NCBI GenBank assembly: GCA_000985875.1
Contig: CCRI01000004.1
Location: forward strand, 310,001 to 374,000
Source of the DNA: Neorhizobium galegae bv. officinalis
GTDB lineage: Bacteria; Pseudomonadota; Alphaproteobacteria; Rhizobiales; Rhizobiaceae
Direction: 5' to 3'
DNA: 64,000 nt
Shown: positions 19,101 through 26,489 of the stretch, one piece after another
How the letters are laid out: each line of letters begins with the position of its first letter
How positions within the stretch are numbered: the stretch's first letter is position 1
Made by a program: the position numbers and the translations under genes
The notes under the pieces: model-generated
Database searches by the model: none
Seen by the model: only the letters and a program-made list of their open reading frames with translations
Told to the model about the DNA's origin: nothing

Positions 19101-20323
19101 GAAATGGAAAAGCGGCGCGATCGCGTCGGCAGCGAGGCAATGACCTGGCGCGCAAGGGCGGCAGACTGCGCAAGATAATCGCGGCGGGCGAACTCGTCGC
19201 CGCGTTGGACTTGGTAGAGTTCGCGGCACTGGGCCTCTGTTCCCGTGGCGCGTATGTAGGCAATCCCGGTTGCGTCTGCCTGCTCAAGATAGGCATCCGC
19301 GTCGGACATCAACGCCATGTGCACGAAATCGGCGGGACTGGGTAAAATGCCGGGTTTTGCGAATTCCCCACTGCCTCCCACGCCCGTCGGGCTGCCTATG
19401 TTTTTGATACCGGAAACAGCGCCGGCAAATCGGGAACGCTGATTGACGGCGTTCTTGAGGATGCAGACATTGCCTCTTTGATTATATGTAAATCCACGGC
19501 ATTGTGCGTCAGCGGCACAGATCTGTTGGCAGGACTGGGATCCGATGCCCGCCAGAGACGGATCGGTGAGACCTGAACGATAGTCGCCGTAAGGAAGGTC
19601 GAAACCTTCGAGAAGCGTGAACGTATTCGATCGCGCGATTGCTGGAGCTTGCGTAAACCCACCGGTGTTCGCACCAAGTATCGACAACCGCTCCCTGTAA
19701 GCGTCCTCAATGCAGGCAGTATCAGATTTGCAACGGTCGCGGCGGGAGAGCCATTCGGTCTGCGCTCCGGCATCCGTGATGCCGGAAGCCACCGCCGCCG
19801 TGTAGATATTCGCCAGCCTGTGATCGAGCTCAGCGAGAAGCTGCGACGAGCAGATTGCCTGCTCGCTCGCCTGGCGGGCTGCACGACAATCAAAGCTCGG
19901 CCTTGGGTTTCCGACGTCACGCGATGTCGTCGCAGAAGAACCCGACGGCTGGGCAACTCGAAGCGCAGAGCGAAACCTGTCGTCTGCCAGACCGGTCGGT
20001 GGAAGGCCATTGTCACGCTGGAAATCCGCGATCGCCTGCCGGGTACGTGGACCTGTTTCGCCATCTGCGGTTCCAACCGGGTAGCCGAGCGCATTCAATC
20101 GTCGCTGTATCTCAGCGACCGCGGGCGCTCGAACGTCTTCATCCTGCTGCGAGGAGTGGCGAGGCTCGGGAGAAGGTCGGTTATCCCGGCCGGGTCCTTG
20201 TGCAGCACCACCGAACAGCTCAACCCCAAGCCGGATCAGGTCCTGCCCATTCACCTGCGCATGCAGGGGGGTAACGTTGATGGCCCACAGCAGAACAATT
20301 GGCAGAAAATCCCTGGTTTTCAT
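16139..20323 (-). CDS. Large secreted multidomain protein: PG-binding, LprI-like, PAN/Apple, unknown C-terminal region
   Basis: A 1394-residue protein with a cleavable signal peptide (about residues 1-24, ending PLHA). A peptidoglycan-binding_1 domain follows at about 65-125 (EIQRRLNALGYPVGTADGETG). Next is an LprI/DUF1311-like domain at about 145-218 with paired Cys (FDCRAARQASEQAICSS), then a PAN/Apple-like segment at about 240-310 (CQQICAADAQCRGFTYN). The remaining 1080 residues are unassigned; near 1165-1330 a segment beginning LDLLGIRLGMSFDDADKLI resembles short modules of other periplasmic proteins. Export to the periplasm or surface is likely. The gene lies opposite to, and between, the xyl genes, with visibly lower GC and less biased codons. 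The ATG at 20323 is preferred over TTG 20329, though neither has a clear ribosome site. Confidence 0.8.
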   Translation of the reverse strand: MKTRDFLPIVLLWAINVTPLHAQVNGQDLIRLGVELFGGAAQGPGRDNRPSPEPRHSSQQDEDVRAPAVAEIQRRLNALGYPVGTADGETGPRTRQAIADFQRDNGLPPTGLADDRFRSALRVAQPSGSSATTSRDVGNPRPSFDCRAARQASEQAICSSQLLAELDHRLANIYTAAVASGITDAGAQTEWLSRRDRCKSDTACIEDAYRERLSILGANTGGFTQAPAIARSNTFTLLEGFDLPYGDYRSGLTDPSLAGIGSQSCQQICAADAQCRGFTYNQRGNVCILKNAVNQRSRFAGAVSGIKNIGSPTGVGGSGEFAKPGILPSPADFVHMALMSDADAYLEQADATGIAYIRATGTEAQCRELYQVQRGDEFARRDYLAQSAALARQVIASLPTRSRRFSISVEAQYTLGQYDFDRQGFPILTSQNARPPILEAGTVALLQQKRPPSCLSGLGGFDFDSQNFPNFIDLSAEHAAVENIDFLPMPEREARLLRDAGVAKVLLRAAMTVEPRLQGRGPLRGQITAVAAHDPVDGRLIHTWDIDSALPTAAPDEQNTSWTGELMASLIGAILEPNLDRQAFDGAATQYFSRYMQTILAGNLPPQSPLPIETMRGRQAEVIAALNRDRLRAALRQESTTVPINVTIDETISPFFEEGRGIYFNKLENSPKNGGEAPLSAVNLSARNLPLYRQLSFLRPWRDSRDAGFREFIVARQPIPISLELDRIVSLEPVAMGIEAAAARGLVGYNSSGRRDSVNVRWDLLVNEVRFEKGAVIISASLRGLSYRWASDNRGIASFAPDTFATVAALRGQIEAALPARATIANIAPPPAGAPYGAEMMDLLQLRYQPATVNNQIVQRMMITRFAYEASSAKKPPLWGSFFRDVTKWPEAKEYTDRLAEFRAWSEARAAALPAILTISLPLSETADGKFAPFESRGRHPYDNSCRSSLSNSGNKSRKEQSEKDIAATKICEFLNTAWQLPEPQLFHHSQGGSSDRGNNCTGDPYCTSMRDARIAMKLPLQSQDFIEIDRLPKLDAAHRRMQGKLAIEIDVKPTGVAVSPVLPESIWGVALKTAAEFDKSQGLNIVRLDDDAAPSTQVLIYKASAVAARLVDLGTGTVVSELVLATISRPPLDKITIADSKLRGLDLLGIRLGMSFDDADKLIREHMSVSKVLTADRKRQLGSISGDLMPYTSGRIYASSANNELIAIFDEPPASPGRVLGIWRILRLPQGSTSAATVKATLVERYGEPRAVQEVSLPMMHKGVAFLWSDYADPGCRVIDFGFQANLWQDENNANWLPPFMPRPLFPILAHPMTFGVGIGDKLRPRPLSEFCPPFLGVRYATHDGRNADSPAADELVSWLSDHRSYAKSYYKSRSTPVAAPSAEEITGPKIKF

Positions 20324-20386
20324 GAGCAAATTTAACGTGGATCAACTTGCCGCGAAACTTCACCTAATGGTTTAGCCTTTGCAGGT

Positions 20387-20425
20387 AGCCGGAACCGCCG
20401 CATTCTTACGATTAAGTGCAAAACG
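20387..20425. repeat. Right copy of imperfect direct repeat
   Basis: Same orientation as the copy at 16098-16135 and about 80% identical to it by eye. Removing the block between the copies would place xylA directly next to the importer promoter. Confidence 0.55.
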
Positions 20426-20492
20426 CCAACCGGAAGCTGATTTGCACGAACCTCCCTCAACGTTCCCGCTTGGTTTACGGCAAATCTGCTTT

Positions 20493-20502
20493 ACGTACCT
20501 CA
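20493..20502. promoter_or_regulatory. ACGTACCTCA site before the sugar ABC importer
   Basis: Third copy of the decamer found twice before the LacI-xylBA operon, again preceded by TT and followed by GA. It lies 125 bases before the first importer gene. Only one full copy is present here. Confidence 0.55.
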
Positions 20503-20627
20503 GAATCTGGGCTAGCGTTCTGATCGGGAGGAGCTTGGGTGCAGATTATCATTTACAGGCGTGCTGTCGGTGACGCAGCGGTCCGCTGTCCGGACGTGCA
20601 TTGCCCTATGGTCATGGGTGCTGCGCG

Positions 20628-22151
20628 ATGAGCTCCGCGGAGACGAGCCCCGCCGCGCTGCTCTTCGAAGCGACCGGCCTTTCCAAGACATTCGGCATCG
20701 TCGAGGTGCTGAAGGACATCAATATCAACCTCCGCGCCGGCGAGGTTCATGCCATCATCGGCGAAAACGGCGCCGGCAAGTCGACGTTGATGAAGATCAT
20801 CGCCGGCAATCAGCCGCCGACCCGTGGCGAGATGAAGATCGACGGCGAGACCGTCACCTTTTCCGGCCCGGTCGATGCGGAACATCGCGGCATCGTGCTG
20901 GTGCACCAGGAAATCCTGCTGGCGCCGGATCTGACCGTCGCCCAGAACATCTATCTCGGTCGCGAGCTGCATAAGGGCGTCTTCATCGACGACCGCGCCA
21001 TGAACGAGGGCGCCGCCAAGGCTGTCCGCGATCTCGGCAGCGACATCGACCCGAACACGATCGTCAGCCGCCTGTCGATCGCCCAGCGCCAGCTGGTGCA
21101 GATCGCCCGCGTTCTCTTGGTGCCGCACCGTATCGTCATCTTCGACGAGCCGACCGCGTCGCTGACGCCGCACGAGACCGATGCACTGCTCAAGGTCATC
21201 CGGCAGATCCGCGCCAAGGGCGTCGGCGTGCTCTACATTTCCCACCGCCTGCCGGAGGTGAAGGAGATCGCCGACCGGGTGACGGTGCTGCGCGACGGAA
21301 GGCTTGTTGCCTCTCATAATACGAGCGAACTCCAGCCTGCCGACATGGCGCGGCTGATGGTTGGTCGCGACGTCGCGAAGCTCTATCCGGACCGCCATGC
21401 GGCGCAGGCGCGCGAGACGGTGCTTGAAGTCGAGCACCTCAACGTCCCCGGTTATGCGCAGGACGCCTCGTTCCAGCTCCGGAAGGGTGAGATCCTCGGT
21501 TTTGCCGGCCTCGTCGGGGCCGGCCGCACCGAGCTGATGGAGGGCATGGTCGGCCTTCGGCCCAGCCGCGGTACCGTCCGTCATCTCGGCAAGCCCGTCA
21601 ATTTCAGGGACGTGCATGCAAGCCTCAAGGCCGGCATCGTCTATCTCTCCGAAGACCGCAAGGGCAAGGGCCTGCTGCTGACCAAGGACCTGATCGTCAA
21701 CCTGACGCTCGCGTCGCTCGGCAAGTTCGCGGGCGTCCTGCAGATCGACCGCAAGCGCGAAAGTGCAGCGCTCGACAAGGCGATCCGCGATTTCGACATT
21801 CGCACCGGCGCCAAGGACATCCTGGCCGGCCAGCTTTCGGGCGGCAACCAGCAGAAGCTGCTGCTCGCCAAGATGATGCTGCTCGATCCGTCGATCGTCA
21901 TCATCGACGAGCCGACGCGCGGCATCGATATCGGCAACAAGGAACAGATCTACAAATTCATCGCCAACCTGGCCGAGGAGGGACGATCGATCATCGTCGT
22001 TTCCTCCGAAATGCCGGAACTGATCGGCATCTGCGACCGCATCCTCGTCATGCGCTCCGGCCGGATCGTCGGCGAAGTGACGGGGGACCATATGAACGAA
22101 AACGAGATCGTCGTGCTCGCTACGGGCGTCACTAAAGAGGAGGCCGCGTGA
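20628..22151 (+). CDS. CUT2-family sugar ABC importer, ATP-binding protein
   Basis: A 507-residue protein with two fused ABC ATPase domains, as in RbsA/XylG. The first has Walker A GENGAGKSTLMKI (about residues 44-56) and Walker B IVIFDEPTASL. The second has a degenerate Walker A (GLVGAGRTELME), an intact LSGGNQQKLLLAKMM signature and IVIIDEPTRGID, which is the normal asymmetry of this family. It energises import of a monosaccharide with the permease and binding protein downstream. The ATG at 20628 is chosen because the conserved domain starts soon after; a TTG at 20601 is also possible. It overlaps the permease gene by four bases. Confidence 0.93.
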   Translation: MSSAETSPAALLFEATGLSKTFGIVEVLKDININLRAGEVHAIIGENGAGKSTLMKIIAGNQPPTRGEMKIDGETVTFSGPVDAEHRGIVLVHQEILLAPDLTVAQNIYLGRELHKGVFIDDRAMNEGAAKAVRDLGSDIDPNTIVSRLSIAQRQLVQIARVLLVPHRIVIFDEPTASLTPHETDALLKVIRQIRAKGVGVLYISHRLPEVKEIADRVTVLRDGRLVASHNTSELQPADMARLMVGRDVAKLYPDRHAAQARETVLEVEHLNVPGYAQDASFQLRKGEILGFAGLVGAGRTELMEGMVGLRPSRGTVRHLGKPVNFRDVHASLKAGIVYLSEDRKGKGLLLTKDLIVNLTLASLGKFAGVLQIDRKRESAALDKAIRDFDIRTGAKDILAGQLSGGNQQKLLLAKMMLLDPSIVIIDEPTRGIDIGNKEQIYKFIANLAEEGRSIIVVSSEMPELIGICDRILVMRSGRIVGEVTGDHMNENEIVVLATGVTKEEAA

Positions 22152-23152
22152 TGGCGAATGTCGTTACCGAACCGGCCAAGGCACCGAAGACCTCCAAGGA
22201 CTGGGACATGGCGGCGATCGCGCCGTTCATCGCGCTCGCCCTTCTCCTGGTGCTCGGTTATTTCGCCAACCCGAATTTCATGACGACCGCCAATCTCCTG
22301 AACGTCGTGACGCGCAGCTCCTTCATTGCCGTCATCGCGCTCGGCGCGACCTATGTGATTACTTCGGGCGGGCTCGACCTTTCGGTCGGCGCGATGCTCG
22401 CCTTCGTCGCCAGCCTGATGATCCTCTTCCTGAATTCGGGGACGATCGCCGACCCCGCGCTGGCGCTCACCGCCGGCATGGCGTTGGCGATTGCGATCGG
22501 CGCCGCCTGCGGGCTCGCCAATGGCCTGATTACCACGATCGGCCGGATCGAACCGTTCATCGCCACGCTCGGCACGATGGGCATCTATCGCGGCCTCACC
22601 ACCTGGCTCAGCCAGGGCGGCGCCATCACCGTGCGCGACCGCGATATTCTGGCGCTCTACCGGCCGGTCTATTCCGGTTCGTTCGCCGGCGTACCGATTC
22701 CGATCATCGTCATCTTCGTCACCGCGGCGATTGCCGCCTTCGTGCTTTACCGCACCCGTTACGGCCGGCATGTCACTGCGGTCGGCTCGAACGAGGACGT
22801 GGCGCGCTATTCCGGCATTTCGATCAACCGGGTGCGCACCGTCACCTATGTCATCCAGGGGCTCTGCGTAGCCGTCGCCGTGCTGCTCTACGTGCCGCGC
22901 CTCGGCTCGACGTCCGCCACGACCGGCAGCTTCTGGGAACTGCAGGCGATTACCGCGGTCGTGGTCGGCGGTACCGCACTCCGGGGAGGGGTCGGGCGCA
23001 TCTGGGGCACGATCTGCGGCGCCTTCATTCTGGAAATCGTCGGCAACATCATGCTGCTGTCCAACTTCGTCAGCGAATACCTGATCGGCGCCATCCAGGG
23101 AGCGATCATCATCATCGCCATGCTGGTTCAAAGGTCGCTGATGCGGAGGTAG
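22148..23152 (+). CDS. CUT2-family sugar ABC importer, permease
   Basis: A 334-residue inner-membrane permease of the RbsC/XylH type with 8-10 hydrophobic helices. The family motif ALGATYVITSGGLDLSVGAML (helices 2-3) and the cytoplasmic coupling segment GSNEDVARYSGI around residues 215-226 are present. The start ATGA overlaps the ATPase stop, so the two are translationally coupled. It forms the membrane channel for a sugar that cannot be specified from sequence; context suggests xylose, a related pentose or a glycoside. Confidence 0.93.
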   Translation: MMANVVTEPAKAPKTSKDWDMAAIAPFIALALLLVLGYFANPNFMTTANLLNVVTRSSFIAVIALGATYVITSGGLDLSVGAMLAFVASLMILFLNSGTIADPALALTAGMALAIAIGAACGLANGLITTIGRIEPFIATLGTMGIYRGLTTWLSQGGAITVRDRDILALYRPVYSGSFAGVPIPIIVIFVTAAIAAFVLYRTRYGRHVTAVGSNEDVARYSGISINRVRTVTYVIQGLCVAVAVLLYVPRLGSTSATTGSFWELQAITAVVVGGTALRGGVGRIWGTICGAFILEIVGNIMLLSNFVSEYLIGAIQGAIIIIAMLVQRSLMRR

Positions 23153-23264
23153 GCCGCTGAAGCTGATTAGCCCGCCGAGGCAGGCAAACGAGAACTGACC
23201 GGGCTGATGGGTCGCGCCCGGTCCTGAAATACTAAAGACCCTGATATCGTGGGAGAGAGAAACA

Positions 23265-24215
23265 ATGCGCAGACAAATTTTGGGACTGGCCGTGGCGTCG
23301 CTGACGCTTCTCGCCGGCACCGCCTTCGCCCAGGACAAGAAGGTGACGATCGGCGTTTCCATTCCGGCCGCAGACCATGGCTGGACCGCCGGCGTCGTGT
23401 TCCATGCCGAACGCGTCGCCAAGCTGCTGATGAAGGAGCATCCGGGCCTCAACGTCATCGTCAAGACCTCGCCGGATGCGGCAAGCCAGGCGAACGCCGT
23501 GCAGGACCTTGCGGTCCAGGGGCTCGACGCGCTGGTCATCCTGCCGTCCGATCCGGATCCGCTCGTCAACGCCATCCAGCAGGTCAAGGACAAGGGTACG
23601 TTCGTGGCGCTGGTCGACCGCGCGCCCTCCGTCAACGACAGCACCATCCGTGACCTCTATGTCGCCGGCAACAATCCGGCACTCGGCCAGGTCGCCGGCG
23701 AATATATCAAGAAGACCACGCCGGACGCCCAGGTCGTCGTCATCCGCGGTCTGCCGATCCCGATCGACCAGCAGCGCCAGGACGGTTTCGACAAGGGCAT
23801 TACCGGCTCCAAGGTGAAGGTCCTCGATCGCCAATTCGGCAACTGGAGCCGCGACGATGCGTTCAAGGTGATGCAGGACTACCTGACCAAGTACCCGAAG
23901 ATCGACGTGGTGTGGTGCCAGGACGACGACATGGCCGTCGGCGTTCTCGAAGCCATCGCTCAGTCCAAGCGCACGGACATCAAGTATGTGGTCGGCGGCG
24001 CCGGCTCCAAGGACATGGTGAAGAAGGTCATGGACGGCGACAAGATGATCCCGGTCGACGTTCTCTATCCGCCGGCAATGGTGGCGACCGCCATGGAACT
24101 CACCGCCGGCAACTTCTACGACAAGGTTCCGGTCAGCGGCACCTACATCCTCGACGCCACGCTGGTGACGAAGGAAAATGCCAAGAACTTCTACTTCCCG
24201 GATTCTCCGTTCTGA
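23265..24215 (+). CDS. Periplasmic sugar-binding protein of the ABC importer
   Basis: A 316-residue periplasmic binding protein of the ribose/xylose type. The signal peptide covers residues 1-22 (MRRQILGLAVASLTLLAGTAFA). The mature part begins KKVTIGVSIPAADHGWTAG, as in Peripla_BP_4, with ALVILPSDPDPL and VVWCQDDDMAVGVLEA matching the two-lobed fold. It delivers the sugar to the permease encoded 112 bases upstream. RBS GGGAGAGAG precedes the ATG. A hairpin follows the gene, probably limiting read-through to the metabolic genes. Confidence 0.93.
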   Translation: MRRQILGLAVASLTLLAGTAFAQDKKVTIGVSIPAADHGWTAGVVFHAERVAKLLMKEHPGLNVIVKTSPDAASQANAVQDLAVQGLDALVILPSDPDPLVNAIQQVKDKGTFVALVDRAPSVNDSTIRDLYVAGNNPALGQVAGEYIKKTTPDAQVVVIRGLPIPIDQQRQDGFDKGITGSKVKVLDRQFGNWSRDDAFKVMQDYLTKYPKIDVVWCQDDDMAVGVLEAIAQSKRTDIKYVVGGAGSKDMVKKVMDGDKMIPVDVLYPPAMVATAMELTAGNFYDKVPVSGTYILDATLVTKENAKNFYFPDSPF

Positions 24216-24225
24216 TAACCGACAC

Positions 24226-24293
24226 GGCGCCCGTCTGGCGGGCGCCGCCAACCCCGATCACCCTTATCCCTGTGCTTGTCACAGGGATAAGGG
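24226..24293 (+). terminator. Two hairpins after the binding-protein gene
   Basis: GGCGCCCG/CGGGCGCC (24226-24246, loop TCTGG) is followed by a perfect 14-bp stem CCCTTATCCCTGTG/CACAGGGATAAGGG (24261-24293, loop CTTGT). Neither has a strong T-run, so they may stabilise the binding-protein mRNA end or cause partial termination before the next gene. Confidence 0.65.
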
Positions 24294-24341
24294 AGTTGCG
24301 GTTATTACCGACTAACTGCATGTAGCCGAAGAGGAAACATC

Positions 24342-25394
24342 ATGAAGACGATCAAGGGCCCCGCCATCTTTCTCGGCCAGTTCGCGGGCGATGCGGCACC
24401 GTTCAATACCTGGGACGGGATCACCAAATGGGCGGCCGACAAGGGGTATCTCGGCGTGCAGGTGCCGACCTGGGCCGGTCAGCTCATCGATTTGAAGAAG
24501 GCCGCCACCTCCAAGGATTATTGCGACGAATTCGCCGGTGTCGCCCGCGCCAATGGCGTCGAGGTGACCGAGCTTTCCACCCATCTGCAGGGCCAGCTCG
24601 TCGCGGTGCACCCCGCCTATGACGAAGCCTTCGACGGTTTTGCGGCGCCCGAAGTGCGCGGCAATCCGAAGGCGCGCCAGGCCTGGGCCGTCGAGCAGGT
24701 GAAGATGGCGATCACCGCTTCGAAGCACCTCGGCATCAAGGCGCATGCGACCTTTTCCGGCGCGCTTGCCTGGCCCTACATGTATCCGTGGCCGCAGCGC
24801 CCGGCCGGTCTCGTTGAGACCGCCTTCGACGAACTTGCCAAGCGCTGGACGCCGATCCTCGACCATGCCGATTCCTGCGGCGTCGACGTATGTTACGAGA
24901 TCCATCCCGGCGAAGACCTGCACGACGGCGTCACCTTCGAGATGTTCCTGGAGCGGGTGAAGAACCACCCGCGCGCCAACATGCTCTACGATCCGTCGCA
25001 TTACGTGCTGCAATGCCTCGACTATCTCGACAACATCGATATCTACAAGGACCGGATCAAGATGTTCCACGTCAAGGACGCGGAATTCAACCCGACCGGC
25101 CGGCAGGGCGTCTATGGCGGCTACCAGGGCTGGGTCGGCCGCGCCGGCCGCTTCCGCTCGCCCGGCGACGGCCAGGTCGATTTCGGTTCGATCTTCTCGA
25201 AAATGGCCGCCAACGATTTCGACGGCTGGGCCGTGGTCGAATGGGAATGCGCGCTGAAGCATCCCGAGGATGGAGCCCGCGAAGGGGCTGAATTCGTGAA
25301 GGCGCATATCATCCGCGTCACCGAAAAGGCGTTTGACGACTTTGCCAGCGGCGGTACCGACGAGGCGGCGAATCGGCGGATGCTGGGATTGTGA
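24342..25394 (+). CDS. Sugar phosphate isomerase/epimerase-family TIM-barrel enzyme
   Basis: A 350-residue protein of the AP_endonuc_2/xylose-isomerase-like superfamily. Candidate metal ligands lie at CYEIHPGED (about residue 185), YDPSHYVLQ (about 217), MFHVKDAEF (about 244) and VVEWECALK (about 300). Members of this family act as isomerases, epimerases, dehydratases or 3-keto-glycoside lyases, often together with a Gfo/Idh oxidoreductase such as the one encoded downstream. It follows the ABC importer in the same direction, so it probably acts on the imported sugar. The exact reaction is unknown. Confidence 0.85.
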   Translation: MKTIKGPAIFLGQFAGDAAPFNTWDGITKWAADKGYLGVQVPTWAGQLIDLKKAATSKDYCDEFAGVARANGVEVTELSTHLQGQLVAVHPAYDEAFDGFAAPEVRGNPKARQAWAVEQVKMAITASKHLGIKAHATFSGALAWPYMYPWPQRPAGLVETAFDELAKRWTPILDHADSCGVDVCYEIHPGEDLHDGVTFEMFLERVKNHPRANMLYDPSHYVLQCLDYLDNIDIYKDRIKMFHVKDAEFNPTGRQGVYGGYQGWVGRAGRFRSPGDGQVDFGSIFSKMAANDFDGWAVVEWECALKHPEDGAREGAEFVKAHIIRVTEKAFDDFASGGTDEAANRRMLGL

Positions 25395-25400
25395 TCTCCT

Positions 25401-25545
25401 CTTCTCCCCGGCGGGGAGAAGATGCCCGATAGGGCAGATGAGGGGGAGGAGCGAAGCGACGCCTTGAACGGCACCGCGAAAGGCAGAATCTGCCGCGAAG
25501 CCCCCCTCATCCGGCTGTCGCCACCTTCTCCCCGCTGGGGAGAAG
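25401..25545. repeat. Palindromic repeat with ggagcgaagcgac core
   Basis: Two identical-arm hairpins, CTTCTCCCC/GGGGAGAAG at 25401-25421 and again at 25525-25545, flank a copy of the core ggagcgaagcgacg (25447-25460), which also occurs at 1950-1963. This is another rhizobial intergenic mosaic element. Confidence 0.85.
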
Positions 25546-25657
25546 CGATTCGTGGAAACGACGACTGTTCAAGTTCGTCGAGGGGACAAATCATGGCAAT
25601 CGAGTGCTGGCAAGAAGGGGCGCGTGAGCTCCACATGGCGGTGATACTGTGAAACTT

Positions 25658-26290
25658 TCAAGCCCTCTTGAGAGCTGCAAGATCGCCGCTTTCGAGGGCG
25701 GGCAGATTTGCCTCTATCTTGTCGATCGGCCAATCCCACCAGGCAAGCTCGAGAAGTTCGGCGATGATCTCCGCGGGGTAACGCATGCGGATGAGACCTG
25801 CCGGATTTCCGCCGACAACCGCATAGGGCGGCACGTCGCGCGCGACCACCGAGGCTGCGGCAACGATCGCGCCGTGGCCGATCGTGACGCCGGGCATGAT
25901 CGCGGCGTTGTGGCCGATCCAGACGTCGTGTCCGACGATCGTGTCCCGGACTGGCAGATCCTTGTAGCCGAATGTCTCGGGCTTGAAGATGCGGAACGGA
26001 TAGGCGGTAAAACCCGTCATCGGATGGTTGGCGGAACTGGTGATGAAATAGCTGCCCCTGGCGATCTGCACAAATTTGCCGATCACCAGCCGCTCCAGGC
26101 TGCTGCGAAAGAGGTAGGGCGCCAGGATGCCGGCGGTGTCCTCGGGTTCTCCGGAATGGGTGTAGTAGCTGAAATCGCCGATCTCCATGCGCGGGTGATC
26201 GATGACATTCTTCAGGTAAACCGTATCGCGGTAAAGCCTGCCATCGGGAAGGGTGATGGGATGCGTGGCTGTCGCGTCGAGAAGGGGCAT
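25658..26290 (-). CDS. CatB/Vat-type hexapeptide acetyltransferase
   Basis: A 210-residue trimeric left-handed beta-helix acetyltransferase of the xenobiotic (chloramphenicol/streptogramin) class. Hexapeptide repeats are visible in IGHDVWIGHNAAIMPGVTIG and GAIVAAASVVARDVPPYAVV. The catalytic His segment is SSANHPMTGFTAYPF, and the C-terminal WWDWPIDKI helix is typical of CatB/VatD relatives. Chromosomal members of this group may have substrates other than antibiotics. The ATG at 26290 has AAAAGG upstream and gives the usual family length; an upstream TTG is less likely. It is transcribed against the sugar genes that surround it. Confidence 0.88.
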   Translation of the reverse strand: MPLLDATATHPITLPDGRLYRDTVYLKNVIDHPRMEIGDFSYYTHSGEPEDTAGILAPYLFRSSLERLVIGKFVQIARGSYFITSSANHPMTGFTAYPFRIFKPETFGYKDLPVRDTIVGHDVWIGHNAAIMPGVTIGHGAIVAAASVVARDVPPYAVVGGNPAGLIRMRYPAEIIAELLELAWWDWPIDKIEANLPALESGDLAALKRA

Positions 26291-26489
26291 GACCGGACCT
26301 TTTCCATGGATTTGCAAGAGGCGCCCTATCGTTCGACGGGCGGCTGTTTGAAATACGTGGAGCCTCAGCGGAGGCGGAGCTTGGTGTTCACGGTAGAGCG
26401 TCCTTTTGTCTCGCAGCAGAAAAAACTAGCCTGATCGCGGGACAAAATCCACCACAGGGTTTTCAAGAAATCGAATAAGGAGAATCATC

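Larger units (their letters stand above)
20324..20627. other. Divergent spacer before the ABC importer
   Basis: This 304-bp region separates the large secreted-protein gene from the ABC importer. It contains the right copy of the direct repeat (20387-20425), the ACGTACCTCA site (20493-20502) and presumably the importer promoter. I see no other gene in it. Confidence 0.5.

Noticed and set aside
20553..22091. Long minus-strand open frame (512 codons) opposite the ABC ATPase gene
   Set aside because: It is a shadow of the clearly conserved ATPase; composition is that of an antisense GC-rich frame.
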